A stretch of 64,000 nucleotides of DNA from Breznakiella homolactica (GTDB lineage: Bacteria; Spirochaetota; Spirochaetia; Treponematales; Breznakiellaceae). Shown here in pieces: positions 7,712-16,377 of this stretch. A model generated the notes under the pieces. It did no database searches. It was not told the DNA's origin and worked only from the letters and a program-made list of their open reading frames with translations. The DNA is taken from positions 3,286,001 to 3,350,000 of the forward strand of contig NZ_CP067089.2 in the NCBI RefSeq assembly GCF_016616095.2, given 5' to 3'. Positions within the stretch are counted from its first letter, which is position 1; each line of letters starts with the position of its first letter. The translations under genes and the position numbers were made by a program.

Positions 7712-8779
7712 ATGAAAAAGACGGCAGGATACCTCGGGGCGTATACCGAAGATTCCTACAGCGGCAAAGCCGAAGGAATTTACACCTTCACCTTTGATAC
7801 GGATACCGGAGAAGCCGGTTCATTTTCCCTGGCCGCCCGGAGCGTTAATCCTTCGTATTTGTGTCTCCATCCGTCGGGAAATTTCCTCTACGCGGTAAAC
7901 GAACTGGGCGGTCCCGGCTCCGGCGAGGTCAGTGCCTACGCGGTCGGTCCCGGGGCTCAGGAGCTTTCATTTTTAAACCGGGTTCCCAGTGAGGGAGACG
8001 ATCCGTGCCATTGTATCTGCACCTCCGCCGGGGACCGGCTTCTGGCGGCGAATTATTCCAGCGGCAGTGCGGCTGTATTTCCGGTTAATGCCGGCGGCTC
8101 CCTCGGAAAAGCCCTGCAGGTGCTGCGGTTTTCCGGATCGGGTCCGAATAAAAAAAGGCAGGAAACGCCCCACGCCCATTCGGTCTTTTTCGATGCTGAA
8201 GGCAGGTTCGCCTTTGTCTGCGATCTGGGAACCGACCGGATCATGGCATATTCCTGTGTTCCCGGACCGCGGCTGACGGCGGCGGAAGTACCGTGGTTCT
8301 CCGCGGCTCCCGGCGCCGGCCCCAGGCATGCCGCGTTCCACGGTTCGGGAAAATTCTGTTACCTGTTCAACGAGCTCGATTCAACTATTTACGTTTTGGG
8401 ATACGAACCTTCCGCCGGAAGCTTCGCGAAGATACAGGAAATTTCCGCTCTCCCGGCGGGCTCCGCCGCGGAAAGCCTCGGCGCGGCCATCGCCGTCTCT
8501 CCGGACGGCCGCTTCCTGTACGCCAGCAACCGGGGCCACAACAGTATCGCCGTCTTCAGAATCGATCCCGGCGCCGGAACGCTTTCCGCGGTTGACTGGG
8601 TCGCGTCCGGCGGTTTATTTCCCCGGGATTTTACCCTGGACAGTACAGGCCGGTTCCTGCTGTGCTGCAACCGGCACAGCCATAACCTGACGGTCTTCCG
8701 GATAAACAGCGGAACCGGTGTGCCTGGGATGCTGAAGTCTTATGAGGTGCCGTCGCCGGTCTGCGTTAAGCTGGGGTAA
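7712..8779 (+). CDS. pgl: 6-phosphogluconolactonase-like lactonase (YbhE/beta-propeller type)
   Basis: This 355-residue protein shows the repeated blade pattern of seven-bladed lactonase-family propellers: PSYLCLHPSGNFLYAVNE, FFDAEGRFAFVCDLGTDR, AVSPDGRFLYASNRGHNS and LDSTGRFLLCCNRHSHN. The length fits YbhE-type 6-phosphogluconolactonase, which hydrolyses 6-phosphogluconolactone in the pentose phosphate pathway; related proteins act on other sugar lactones. No signal peptide is seen, so it is cytoplasmic. It begins 28 bases after the GntR gene behind AGGAGC, likely in one transcript, so a lactone from the same sugar-acid route is an alternative substrate. Its last 14 bases overlap the convergent YdcF-like gene. 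Confidence 0.85.
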   Translation: MKKTAGYLGAYTEDSYSGKAEGIYTFTFDTDTGEAGSFSLAARSVNPSYLCLHPSGNFLYAVNELGGPGSGEVSAYAVGPGAQELSFLNRVPSEGDDPCHCICTSAGDRLLAANYSSGSAAVFPVNAGGSLGKALQVLRFSGSGPNKKRQETPHAHSVFFDAEGRFAFVCDLGTDRIMAYSCVPGPRLTAAEVPWFSAAPGAGPRHAAFHGSGKFCYLFNELDSTIYVLGYEPSAGSFAKIQEISALPAGSAAESLGAAIAVSPDGRFLYASNRGHNSIAVFRIDPGAGTLSAVDWVASGGLFPRDFTLDSTGRFLLCCNRHSHNLTVFRINSGTGVPGMLKSYEVPSPVCVKLG

Positions 8780-9329
8780 CGCGGTAGTTCTTTTTCAGAT
8801 ACTCGATCGCCTGGGTTTCATGTTCACGGAGGGAACGCAGCAGGTTTTCATCCAGTTCCGCATCGGATGCGCCGGAGAAATCCAGAGTGACGCCGCTGTC
8901 CGCGAAAACTTTTTCCGCGATATACCGCGCCCGGGGTACATGGAATTCCGATGTCACAATGATGATGTTTCTGATACCGTATTTAAGAATCAGCGGCCGG
9001 GATATTTCCAGATCCTCCACAGTGTTGCCGCTCTCCGCGGCCTCAGGCAGAAACGCTTCCTCCGGAACCGACCGTTCCCGGAGAAGGAAATCCCGGGCGT
9101 ATTTCCAATGGGGCTGATTGGTTTCGTTGAAATGTTTTCCGAAGCCGCCGGTCAGGAGAATCCGGAATCCGGGATGGCGGTTCAGTTCCCCGGCTCCCCG
9201 GGTCAGCCTGGATTCCGCGATCGGAGAAAGGTTTCCTTCATTATCATTGGGAGAACCAAGTATGATAATACAGCCGCGGGCTGTGTTTCCCGCCGGCGTA
9301 CCGCTTCCGGTATCCGTATCGTGTTCCAT
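8766..9329 (-). CDS. YdcF-like (DUF218) protein
   Basis: This 187-residue protein has the DUF218/YdcF/SanA pattern: a first strand with CIIILGSP, then ESRLTRGAGELNRHPGFRILLTGG, the ESGNTVEDL motif and VTSEFHVPRARYIAEKVF. The family has a Rossmann-like fold. E. coli YdcF binds S-adenosylmethionine and SanA affects envelope permeability, but the biochemical role is unresolved. The core lacks a membrane segment. The ATG at 9329 has no clear Shine-Dalgarno site, so a slightly different start is possible. The gene ends inside the last codons of the lactonase gene, tail to tail, so the two messages overlap by 14 bases. Confidence 0.75.
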   Translation of the reverse strand: MEHDTDTGSGTPAGNTARGCIIILGSPNDNEGNLSPIAESRLTRGAGELNRHPGFRILLTGGFGKHFNETNQPHWKYARDFLLRERSVPEEAFLPEAAESGNTVEDLEISRPLILKYGIRNIIIVTSEFHVPRARYIAEKVFADSGVTLDFSGASDAELDENLLRSLREHETQAIEYLKKNYRVTPA

Positions 9330-9520
9330 GCCGGGTACTGTACCATATCCGCCGGATTTGATGTATCCGATCCGTGAGTGATCTGCCGCTGTCCCGCTTC
9401 AAATGCACGGATTGTTTCCCGCGCCGCAGTTTGCATCTCTAGACCCATAGACCGGGAGCTTAAATCATGATATAATTATATATCAGTTAAACAGTTACCC
9501 TCCTGACGCAGTTTATTATG

Positions 9521-9549
9521 TTGCATGAATAAACAATATAGTTTATAAT
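9521..9549 (+). promoter_or_regulatory. Promoter of the ROK-family gene
   Basis: TTGCAT (9521-9526) and a perfect TATAAT (9544-9549) lie 17 bases apart in an AT-rich stretch. The expected start is near 9556, giving a leader of about 70 bases. Confidence 0.7.
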
Positions 9550-9551
9550 TT

Positions 9552-9612
9552 GCAGAATATTGTTAGATTAGTAAATGATATTCTGCAGTTTCGCTGCATA
9601 AAACCGCAGAAT
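9552..9612 (+). promoter_or_regulatory. Candidate operator: repeated GCAGAAT half-sites in the ROK gene leader
   Basis: GCAGAATAT at 9552-9560 is perfectly inverted at 9578-9586, and GCAGAAT occurs again at 9606-9612. The first arm overlaps the predicted transcription start. ROK repressors bind long inverted repeats, so autoregulation is plausible; this is inference from position and symmetry only. Confidence 0.5.
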
Positions 9613-9623
9613 TCGGGGGGCTT

Positions 9624-10856
9624 ATGATCAATAAACAGGAAAAGAATTCCGATCTCGCTGTTTTTTCCCTCCTGTCCCTGATCAAGGAACACGGCTCTAT
9701 CTCCCAGGTCCGGCTGAGTGAGCTCAGCGGGTATTCCCGGTCTACCGTCTCCATAAACTGCGACAAGCTTCTTTCCGCGGGCTACATAATCAGCGATTCC
9801 TCCAGCACCACGAATAAACGGAAAAATATTGAGTTCAGGCTGAATAAAAATCTGGGTTACGTGGTCGGCCTTGGCCTGGGGGGATCAAGCTGCCGGATAG
9901 CGCTCTTTGATATTGAAGGAACCATGATTGAATCGAACCGGATCCCCGTGGATCTTATGTGCGGTCCGGAACCGGTTCTCGAAGGTATCTGCGCCGATAT
10001 TGACGCCATGCTCAGGAAGCACAAAAAAAAGAACACCCCCCTTCTGGGAATCGGCATGGGGCTGCCGTCGCCGGTTCAGTACGAAGAAGGGGTTGCCTTC
10101 CATCCGGCGTTTATGCCGGGATGGCATCTTTTTCCGGTAAAAAAATTCCTGAGCGACCGCTACGGCTGCCACGTTTTTATCGATAACGAAGTCAACACCC
10201 TTGCCCTGGGGGAATTCGCCGAACTAAAAGACCGGAAGCTTAAAACCCTCCTGTGCGTAAAAGTCGGAACCGGAATCGGCGCGGGTATAATTATTGACGG
10301 TAATATCTACCGGGGCGAAAAAGGCGGCGGCGGAAACATTGGCCACATCCATGTTGACCATGACAACACCCCCTGTTCCTGCGGAAAAACCGGATGTATC
10401 GAAGCCATCGCGAGCCTGCCGGCGGTGGAGCGGCGGGCGGAACAGCTGGCTGAACGCCATCCCGAATCCCTGCTGGCGGAGGTTCTCCGGAAGCAGAAAA
10501 AAATAACCATCACCGACATCCGCCAGGCGGCGGATAAGGGCGACCGGCTTTCTTTGCGGCTCATCCGGGACGCGGGTACTACCCTGGGAAACCTTCTGGG
10601 GAAGCTGATAATTTTTATTGATCCCGCCATGCTGATCATTGCCGGCCGCCTGACTGTCCTTGGGCCGACCTACCTGGATTACGTCCGCAAGGCGACCCTC
10701 AATGAGGCTGCCCCCTGGGTTGGTGCCGCCTTTGCCATCGAATTCTCAAAACTAAAGGAAGACAGCTCCGCCTCGGGGGCGGCGCTTCTGTGTATCAGCG
10801 AACTCTTCGGCCGCCAGCTGATTACGAAAATCGCCGGACGGCCCGTGGGCGCCTGA
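9624..10856 (+). CDS. ROK-family transcriptional regulator (NagC/XylR type)
   Basis: This 410-residue protein has an N-terminal winged helix (about residues 10-65, with ISQVRLSELSGYSRSTVSINCDKLL) fused to a ROK sugar-kinase-like domain from about residue 80. The kinase part has VVGLGLGGSSCRIALFD, the KVGTGIGAGIIIDG loop and a zinc motif, CSCGKTGCIEAIAS, near residue 255, as in NagC and Mlc. These proteins usually act as repressors released by a sugar or sugar phosphate; some retain kinase activity. The ATG has a GGGGGG site. It converges on the second sugar ABC operon across a shared terminator and is its most likely local regulator, although its DNA targets are not shown. Confidence 0.88.
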   Translation: MINKQEKNSDLAVFSLLSLIKEHGSISQVRLSELSGYSRSTVSINCDKLLSAGYIISDSSSTTNKRKNIEFRLNKNLGYVVGLGLGGSSCRIALFDIEGTMIESNRIPVDLMCGPEPVLEGICADIDAMLRKHKKKNTPLLGIGMGLPSPVQYEEGVAFHPAFMPGWHLFPVKKFLSDRYGCHVFIDNEVNTLALGEFAELKDRKLKTLLCVKVGTGIGAGIIIDGNIYRGEKGGGGNIGHIHVDHDNTPCSCGKTGCIEAIASLPAVERRAEQLAERHPESLLAEVLRKQKKITITDIRQAADKGDRLSLRLIRDAGTTLGNLLGKLIIFIDPAMLIIAGRLTVLGPTYLDYVRKATLNEAAPWVGAAFAIEFSKLKEDSSASGAALLCISELFGRQLITKIAGRPVGA

Positions 10857-10867
10857 AAAACGGACAC

Positions 10868-10897
10868 AAAAAAAGGGGCCTCTGGCCCCTTTTTAAT
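10868..10897. terminator. Bidirectional Rho-independent terminator
   Basis: A perfect 11-bp stem, AAAAAGGGGCC / GGCCCCTTTTT, with a TCT loop has A-rich and T-rich ends on both strands. It lies between the converging ROK gene and the Gfo/Idh/MocA gene and should stop transcripts from both sides. Confidence 0.9.
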
Positions 10898-10909
10898 TAC
10901 CTGCTTTCC

Positions 10910-11911
10910 TTAAATTGTCACCGCATCCATATTCCGGCAGAGTTCCGTTACGGTGTACACCGCGAGGCGGGCTTCTTCCACGCTGATCGGGAAGGGGTCG
11001 CCGCTCCGCAGGCAGCCGGTAAAAACGGAAAGTTCCACTTCGTAGGGATCCCGGGAGGCATTCCCGAAGAGATCCGCCACGGGGATGTCCGTTTTTTCAC
11101 CGGCGGTGCAGAGGAAGACACAGCCCGGTTTGCAGTTGACCGTATTCCATTCCAGGGCGGCCTGTTCAAAAACCAGCCGGTAACTGGCGGTCAGTGGGTA
11201 GCCGGTGGGCATCAGATGGTCCGCGACGATGTTGGCGTGGGCGTTCGACGGATAGGATAATACAGAGGTTATGTGGGTAGAGCCGGGATGTTTGACGGAG
11301 CTCGTTTCAAATGCCTTAAACGAAACCGGTGTTCCCAGAAACCAGTTAGCCAGATCAATGTCATGAATAGACAGGTCGAGGATCGTCCCGCCGCTCGCCT
11401 TTTTGTTGTGCAGCCAGTTGTTCCAGCTCCACTGGGGTGTTTCCGATTCCCTGCATAAACCCGCGGCCAGGAGTTTGCCGTATTTTCCGGATTCGATTGC
11501 ATTTTTGGCGTAGATATACTGGGGCATAAAACGGCAGGTATGGGCAACCATGAGCCGCCGGCCGCTGTTCTTTTCAGCCTGGATCATGGCGTCGATATCT
11601 TCCAGTTCAACGGCGAAGGGTTTTTCCACAAGCACGTCGCAGCCCTGCCCGAGGGCCGTGACAGCCGCGTCTCTGTGGAGGTTGCTCGGAAGGCAGACGT
11701 CAACGAAGTCCGGTTTGTTCTGGGCAAAACAGTCCTCCAGCGTTTTAAACCAAGCGCAGCCTCCCTGGCCAGCCAGGGCTTTGCCTTTTTCTTCACTGAG
11801 ATCAACAATTCCGGTTACATTGACGGAATCAATATTACCGTAGCATTCAAGATGTTTTTTACCCATATACCCGGCGCCGACAATTACGGCAGACAATGTT
11901 TCCTTACCCAT
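10910..11911 (-). CDS. Gfo/Idh/MocA-family oxidoreductase
   Basis: This 333-residue protein starts with a Rossmann dinucleotide motif, VIVGAGYMGKKHLECYG, and has the family signature LVEKPFAVE near residue 95 and NWLHNKKASGGTILDLSIHDIDLA near residue 165. Family members are NAD(P)-dependent dehydrogenases of sugars, inositols or amino-sugars. The HDIDLANWFLG segment carries the usual catalytic His region. It is the last gene of the second ABC operon, behind a TIM-barrel isomerase, which suggests joint oxidation or epimerisation of an imported sugar or cyclitol. A 28-base hairpin separates it from the isomerase gene. The exact substrate cannot be read from the sequence. Confidence 0.88.
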   Translation of the reverse strand: MGKETLSAVIVGAGYMGKKHLECYGNIDSVNVTGIVDLSEEKGKALAGQGGCAWFKTLEDCFAQNKPDFVDVCLPSNLHRDAAVTALGQGCDVLVEKPFAVELEDIDAMIQAEKNSGRRLMVAHTCRFMPQYIYAKNAIESGKYGKLLAAGLCRESETPQWSWNNWLHNKKASGGTILDLSIHDIDLANWFLGTPVSFKAFETSSVKHPGSTHITSVLSYPSNAHANIVADHLMPTGYPLTASYRLVFEQAALEWNTVNCKPGCVFLCTAGEKTDIPVADLFGNASRDPYEVELSVFTGCLRSGDPFPISVEEARLAVYTVTELCRNMDAVTI

Positions 11912-11948
11912 GATTATCCCTCACTATGTCCGCGTTTTGTGTAAGACT

Positions 11949-11976
11949 CCGGCAAATCCCCGCGGGAATTTGCCGG
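11949..11976 (-). repeat. Intercistronic palindrome
   Basis: A stem pairing CCGGCAAAT with ATTTGCCGG around a GC-rich core lies between the isomerase and oxidoreductase genes of one operon. No T-run follows, so a role in message processing or stability is more likely than full termination. Confidence 0.6.
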
Positions 11977-11988
11977 CAATTCCAGCAA

Positions 11989-12822
11989 TTACCTATGCGC
12001 GTTCAGGTAATCCACCATCCTGCGTATAGCCTCATCCGCCGTCATCTCGCCGGTCCTCCGGTCAAGTTCAATCTCAATGGTCAGAGGTTCGGTATAGCCG
12101 ATTTCCTTGAGCTTGGCGAGCAGCGCCGGCATATTGACGTGGCCTTCGCCCAGGGTGACTTCGATGCCCAGTTCTTTGCCGTCGGTGGGGTATTTCCCGT
12201 CCTTGACGTGGACACCCTTGAGGTACGAGCCGAGTACGATGAGTGAATCCACGGCGCTGCCTTTGCCGTACATGACGAGGTTCGCCGGATCAAGGTTGAT
12301 CCCCAGGTTGTCCGTTCCGATATCCTGGATGGTCCTGAGAAGCGTTACGGGTGTTTCCTGCCCGGTCTCAAAACAGAAGAACTGGTTGTTTGCCTTGCAG
12401 TGCAGGGCAACATCCTTCAGATCTGTAATGAGACCGGTGTACAGCGGATCTTTCATGTTTTCGGGAATGAATCCCGCGTGGGTGGCAATGCGGTCCACAT
12501 TGATCATCGCGGCGAAGTCCGAAGCCTTCTTCATGATATCGCAGCGTTCCCTGCGGTACTGGAGCGGCACCAGGCCGACCGTATCGGGGCCGCCCACGAA
12601 ATTCCATTCGCACTTCCCCGGCCATCCGGCCCAGAGCATGGTTACCCGGAGATCGTTCTTGGCGCAGAAATCGTTTATGATGTCCGCCACTTCCCGGGTG
12701 TACAGTTCGGGAACGTAGGTTGAAATCTGGCAGGTTTTGAAGTTAAAGGATTTGATCCGTTCCAGCAGGGGAACGATCCCGTCCTTTTCGGTCATTTTGA
12801 TCAGCAGTCCAAGTTCATTCAT
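11989..12822 (-). CDS. Sugar phosphate isomerase/epimerase (xylose isomerase-like TIM barrel)
   Basis: This 277-residue protein is of the AP-endonuclease-2 / xylose isomerase-like TIM-barrel family. Likely metal-site segments are FCFETGQE, GINLDPANLV, GVHVKDGKYP and LTIEIELDR, which supply the usual Glu, Asp, His and Glu ligands. Relatives are sugar or cyclitol epimerases such as IolE, IolI and tagatose epimerases. The ATG follows a good AAGGAG site. It sits between a permease gene and a Gfo/Idh/MocA dehydrogenase, a pairing often seen in inositol-like or rare-sugar catabolism. No signal peptide is seen. The substrate is not determinable here. Confidence 0.85.
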   Translation of the reverse strand: MNELGLLIKMTEKDGIVPLLERIKSFNFKTCQISTYVPELYTREVADIINDFCAKNDLRVTMLWAGWPGKCEWNFVGGPDTVGLVPLQYRRERCDIMKKASDFAAMINVDRIATHAGFIPENMKDPLYTGLITDLKDVALHCKANNQFFCFETGQETPVTLLRTIQDIGTDNLGINLDPANLVMYGKGSAVDSLIVLGSYLKGVHVKDGKYPTDGKELGIEVTLGEGHVNMPALLAKLKEIGYTEPLTIEIELDRRTGEMTADEAIRRMVDYLNAHR

Positions 12823-12873
12823 ACATTCACTCCTTAAAGCAATATTGGTATCGGTTGCTAACGTCTCGTCAAT

Positions 12874-13719
12874 TTATCCCTTGACCGCACCCATGGTCAT
12901 ACCCCGGACGAGGCCTTTCTGCACAATGCTGTAGAAAATCAGGATCGGTACCAGGGCAAGCACCGCGGTCGCGGTAAGGCCGCCCCAGTTTATTTCCTCG
13001 TAGCTCACCCAGTTGTAAACCCCCAGCGGAACGGTCTTGGTTTTTATTCCCGTCAGGATCAGCGCGTAGAGGAATTCATTCCATGAATAATTGAAGGAGA
13101 AAATCGCCGTTGTCGCCAGGCCGGGGCCGGCCAGGGGCAGAACGATTCTCCTGAAGGCGCCGAAATAGCTGCACCCGTCGATCAGGGCGGATTCTTCCAG
13201 CTCAAAGGGAATATCCTGGAAATAACTCCGCATCATCCAGATTCCGAATCCCAGAATAATGGTGAGGTGCATGATGATAATCGAGATATGGGTGTCGATG
13301 AGGCGCAGCCGCCGAAAGAAGATGAAGAACGGAATCATAAAGGTTATCTGGGGAACGACCCGGGTACTCAGAACACCGAAGAGCAGGAATTTTGAACCCT
13401 TGGGACTGTACTGTCTCCGCGAAAGGATGTACGCCGCGGGGGTCCCCAGGAGCAGGCCGATAACCGTGGCGGATACCGCGATGATGATGCTGTTGAGGCA
13501 GTACTGCAGGAAATTGCTGTTGTTCCAGACTTCATAATAGTTCTGGGCTGTCAGCTTTGAGAAAAACTTGGGGGGATAACTGAGGGCATCCACCTGGGTT
13601 TTAAAGGACAGCAGAATGGTCCAGATCAGCGGGAACAGGTAAATGAATACGAACACCCAGATTATCAGGGTCCGCAGTATATATAAAAACCGTCTCGCGG
13701 CGGGGTTATTTGCTGTCAT
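12874..13719 (-). CDS. Carbohydrate ABC transporter permease (MalG-type), second system
   Basis: This 281-residue inner-membrane protein has six predicted helices and the coupling loop EESALIDGCSYFGAFRRIVLP near residue 180. It is the MalG-type half of the second importer. The ATG at 13719 has a GGAGGG site and lies inside the last 14 bases of the MalF-type gene, so translation is coupled. It ends with AVKG, a common MalG C-terminus. It is only distantly similar to the first MalG-type protein (3563-4414), so the two importers are not a recent duplication. Confidence 0.92.
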   Translation of the reverse strand: MTANNPAARRFLYILRTLIIWVFVFIYLFPLIWTILLSFKTQVDALSYPPKFFSKLTAQNYYEVWNNSNFLQYCLNSIIIAVSATVIGLLLGTPAAYILSRRQYSPKGSKFLLFGVLSTRVVPQITFMIPFFIFFRRLRLIDTHISIIIMHLTIILGFGIWMMRSYFQDIPFELEESALIDGCSYFGAFRRIVLPLAGPGLATTAIFSFNYSWNEFLYALILTGIKTKTVPLGVYNWVSYEEINWGGLTATAVLALVPILIFYSIVQKGLVRGMTMGAVKG

Positions 13720-14623
13720 CGAAGTTAATCCCTCCCGTTTTTATGATCAGAACCGCCGTCAGCGCGATGAAGGCGGACATAACAATCGCCGAAGCGGATC
13801 CGTACCCCATTTTGAGGAAGGTAAACGAATTGGTGTACGTGTACACGCTCAGGGTTTCCGATGCCGTTCCGGGGCCGCCCCGGGTGAGGATAAAGGACAG
13901 GTCAAATTCCTTGGCCGAGTCGATGGCCTGGAACAGTATCGCCACAAAGAAGAGCGGTTTTATCAGCGGCAGTTTGACTTTCCAGAACTGCTGCCACGCG
14001 TTGGCACCGTCAATTTTTGAAGCGTCGATAACATCATCGGAAACCGCCAGAAGGCCGGTATAGAACATCATGATCATGAAGGGCGACTTGCACCATATCA
14101 GGACCAGGGCGACCGACATCAGCGCCTGGGTTTCCGAATACACCCAGGTCTGCGGCGGGATGTTTACAAGACTGAGGAAATAATTGAGCACCCCCAGGGT
14201 CGGGCTGTACATGATCCGCCACATAAAAGCTGTGGCGATGGGGGTAAGAATAATCGGCAGCAGGAACATAGCCCGGAGGAATTTCGACCCTTTTATTTTG
14301 CTGGTCAGGTAGATGGCGATGATCAGGCCGAATACGGTTTCCGCCGCCACCACGGTGACCATAAAAATGATGGTCCGCAAAAACGCCAGCAGGAACCGCT
14401 GGTCCCTGAACAGGGCAATGTAATTCCCGAGGCCGATAAAATGGCGCTTGTCCGGCGCGGGGAGATAGTAATCGTACAGACTTGTCCGTAGGGTGTCGAG
14501 GATAGGCAGCAGGTTTATGGAAAAGAGCACGATGATTCCCGGGGCAAGCATGGCCCAGCGGAACCTTCGTATTTCCTTGTCCTTAAGTGATAACCCGTTA
14601 GTATTGCTTTTTTGTAAGAACAT
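13706..14623 (-). CDS. Carbohydrate ABC transporter permease (MalF-type), second system
   Basis: This 305-residue protein has six predicted membrane helices and the coupling loop DASKIDGANAWQQFWKVKLP near residue 205, as in MalF/UgpA permeases. The ATG at 14623 follows GAGAGG. It overlaps the MalG-type gene by 14 bases and is separated from the binding-protein gene by about 120 bases that hold two hairpins. As in the first operon no ATPase subunit is encoded, so an ATPase from elsewhere must energise the transporter. Confidence 0.92.
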   Translation of the reverse strand: MFLQKSNTNGLSLKDKEIRRFRWAMLAPGIIVLFSINLLPILDTLRTSLYDYYLPAPDKRHFIGLGNYIALFRDQRFLLAFLRTIIFMVTVVAAETVFGLIIAIYLTSKIKGSKFLRAMFLLPIILTPIATAFMWRIMYSPTLGVLNYFLSLVNIPPQTWVYSETQALMSVALVLIWCKSPFMIMMFYTGLLAVSDDVIDASKIDGANAWQQFWKVKLPLIKPLFFVAILFQAIDSAKEFDLSFILTRGGPGTASETLSVYTYTNSFTFLKMGYGSASAIVMSAFIALTAVLIIKTGGINFDDSK

Positions 14624-14645
14624 CGGAGCCTCTCAATGGGTAACC

Positions 14646-14734
14646 GCGGAGCCGGAATCCCGCGCAGCGGTGACTGCAGGCGCAGGGTTCCGGTTCCGCA
14701 TTCCGAAAGAACTGCCCGGACAGCCGGACAGTTC
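14646..14734 (-). promoter_or_regulatory. Two intercistronic hairpins after the second binding-protein gene
   Basis: A long imperfect stem (14646-14699; GCGGAGCCGGAATCCC pairs with GGGTTCCGGTTCCGC) and a shorter one (14709-14734; GAACTG pairs with CAGTTC) fill the gap between binding-protein and permease genes. The arrangement mirrors 5358-5417 in the other ABC operon and probably uncouples binding-protein from permease expression. Confidence 0.6.
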
Positions 14735-14744
14735 CCGAAGGTTG

Positions 14745-16097
14745 TTACTGTTTGCTTTCCTGGAAAAGGATGGTGACCTTTGCCGCCGCGTCATCCAGGA
14801 CGGGTTTTACATCCCGCTTGCGCAGAATAAGGGAATTGAAAGCGGTCCCGATGGTGTCCAGGTACTCTTCATTCTTGGAAATAATCGGGAAGGTCGTTTC
14901 CGGAACTTCCGCCGCGAGACCGTGCTGGTACGCCGCGAGCCAGTCGGCGGGGTATTTGTTAACCAGTTCGGGGTCATTGAGGAACGATCCCCGGGCCGCG
15001 ATGCCGCCTTCCAGGGCGAGCTGCTTTGAAACTTCGGGTCCGGTTATCCAGGACAGGAACAGGAACGCCGCGTCCTTGTGCTTGGAAGCGGTGCTCATGC
15101 TCACCGCCCAGGCGCCGCCGGTGGGTTTGCTTCCCGCGGGGCCGGCGGGCATGGGAGCGTAGCCGACTTTGCCGGCAACCTGCGAGCTGGAAGGATCTTC
15201 AAACTGGGACATGAATACGCTCATGTCCAGGTACATGGCGGCTTTGCCCTGCTGGAAATCGGATACACATTCATACCAGGTATAGTTGCCGATCCCGGGG
15301 GGGCCGAATTCGCGGGCGAGGGTGGTGTACATGTCCGCTCCGCGGATACCTTCTGGACTGTTGAATACGGCCCGGTTGTACTGGGTCGGATCATCGGCGA
15401 TTTTTCCGCCGTAGGACCAGATAACGCCGGTGCAGTTGCTCACGGTATGGATCTTCTGTCCCCGGAGCAGGATGCCCGCGGGATATTCCTGTTTCAGCAG
15501 TTTCGCGGTTTCGTACAGTTCATCGAATGTCGCGGGAACCTTGAGGCCCTTCTGCTGGAAAACATCCTTGCGGTAAAAGAGAATCTGTTTTTCCCCGGAT
15601 ACGGGAATCGCGTAGAGGCTGCCGTTTACGGTAAAAGCCTGTTTAAAGGACGGGCTGATATCGTTGACGTTATACGCCGCTTTGTCTACCAGGTCACGCC
15701 GGTTGAACCAGGGCTCCAGGTTCTCAATCCATCCGGCCAGGGCAGCCTGGGTACAGATTGAATCCATCATGACGATGTCGAAGGTGCCGGCCCCTGAGGA
15801 AAGGTCCACGAGCCGTTTCGTCATGAACTCGTCCTGGGCATATTCATCAATGATGATTCTGATGCCCGTCTTCTGTTCAAACTCATTGATAACCGAACGG
15901 ATTGTGGTGGTATAAATGTGTTTATTCATACCGAGATGCAGGGTCGTGCCGGAGTACTTTTTCCAGGCAATACCGTCTGCGGAGACCGCATTCCGTTCAT
16001 CATCCGAAATCCCGGAACCTTTGGAATCCTGATTCCCGCCAGCAAAAAGCGGGAACGCCATAATCAAACAAACAAGCAGGATTGGTAAGCGACGCAT
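14745..16097 (-). CDS. Sugar ABC transporter substrate-binding protein, second system
   Basis: This 450-residue protein is of the solute-binding protein family 1. It has a Sec signal peptide, MRRLPILLVCLIMAFPLFAG, but no cysteine at the cleavage site, so unlike the first binding protein it should be a free periplasmic protein. The body has INEFEQKTGIRIIIDEYAQD and FDIVMMDS segments typical of the family, and GGAWAVSMSTASKHKDAAF near residue 330. The ATG has a strong AGGAGGAG site. It heads the operon with two permeases, the isomerase and the dehydrogenase. The promoter is about 30 bases upstream. Confidence 0.9.
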   Translation of the reverse strand: MRRLPILLVCLIMAFPLFAGGNQDSKGSGISDDERNAVSADGIAWKKYSGTTLHLGMNKHIYTTTIRSVINEFEQKTGIRIIIDEYAQDEFMTKRLVDLSSGAGTFDIVMMDSICTQAALAGWIENLEPWFNRRDLVDKAAYNVNDISPSFKQAFTVNGSLYAIPVSGEKQILFYRKDVFQQKGLKVPATFDELYETAKLLKQEYPAGILLRGQKIHTVSNCTGVIWSYGGKIADDPTQYNRAVFNSPEGIRGADMYTTLAREFGPPGIGNYTWYECVSDFQQGKAAMYLDMSVFMSQFEDPSSSQVAGKVGYAPMPAGPAGSKPTGGAWAVSMSTASKHKDAAFLFLSWITGPEVSKQLALEGGIAARGSFLNDPELVNKYPADWLAAYQHGLAAEVPETTFPIISKNEEYLDTIGTAFNSLILRKRDVKPVLDDAAAKVTILFQESKQ

Positions 16098-16125
16098 ATG
16101 CTCCTCCTAATGATTATTACAAATC

Positions 16126-16154
16126 ATCGTAAATCCATTATCTCTATTTGTCAA
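16126..16154 (-). promoter_or_regulatory. Promoter of the second sugar ABC operon
   Basis: On the minus strand TTGACA (16154-16149) and TACGAT (16131-16126) lie 17 bases apart in an AT-rich region. The transcript would begin near 16119, only about 20 bases before the ATG. Confidence 0.7.
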
Positions 16155-16377
16155 ACAATTTAATTCATTTTATAAATAATATTATTCAATCATAAAATCT
16201 ATTGAAATGTGATACAGGCCGGTATCCTTAAGCTTTACCGCCGGCCAGGCGTTTGGGTAAGTTCTTGGATATATGCGCCGTAAAGCCGTGACGCAGTATT
16301 GCCGGGAATTCCGAACGGAGATGAACGTATGGGAAAATGGTTATTTTGCTGTAGCGTACGGGAATGAAGTCTGCCGG
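16155..16377. other. Intergenic region without recognised gene
   Basis: About 220 bases separate the second ABC operon promoter from the SH3-like gene. The left part is AT-rich and the right part returns to the usual composition. A GC-rich GCCGGTATCC...TACCGCCGGC near 16218 could form a short hairpin. I see no credible coding frame with a ribosome site. Confidence 0.5.
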
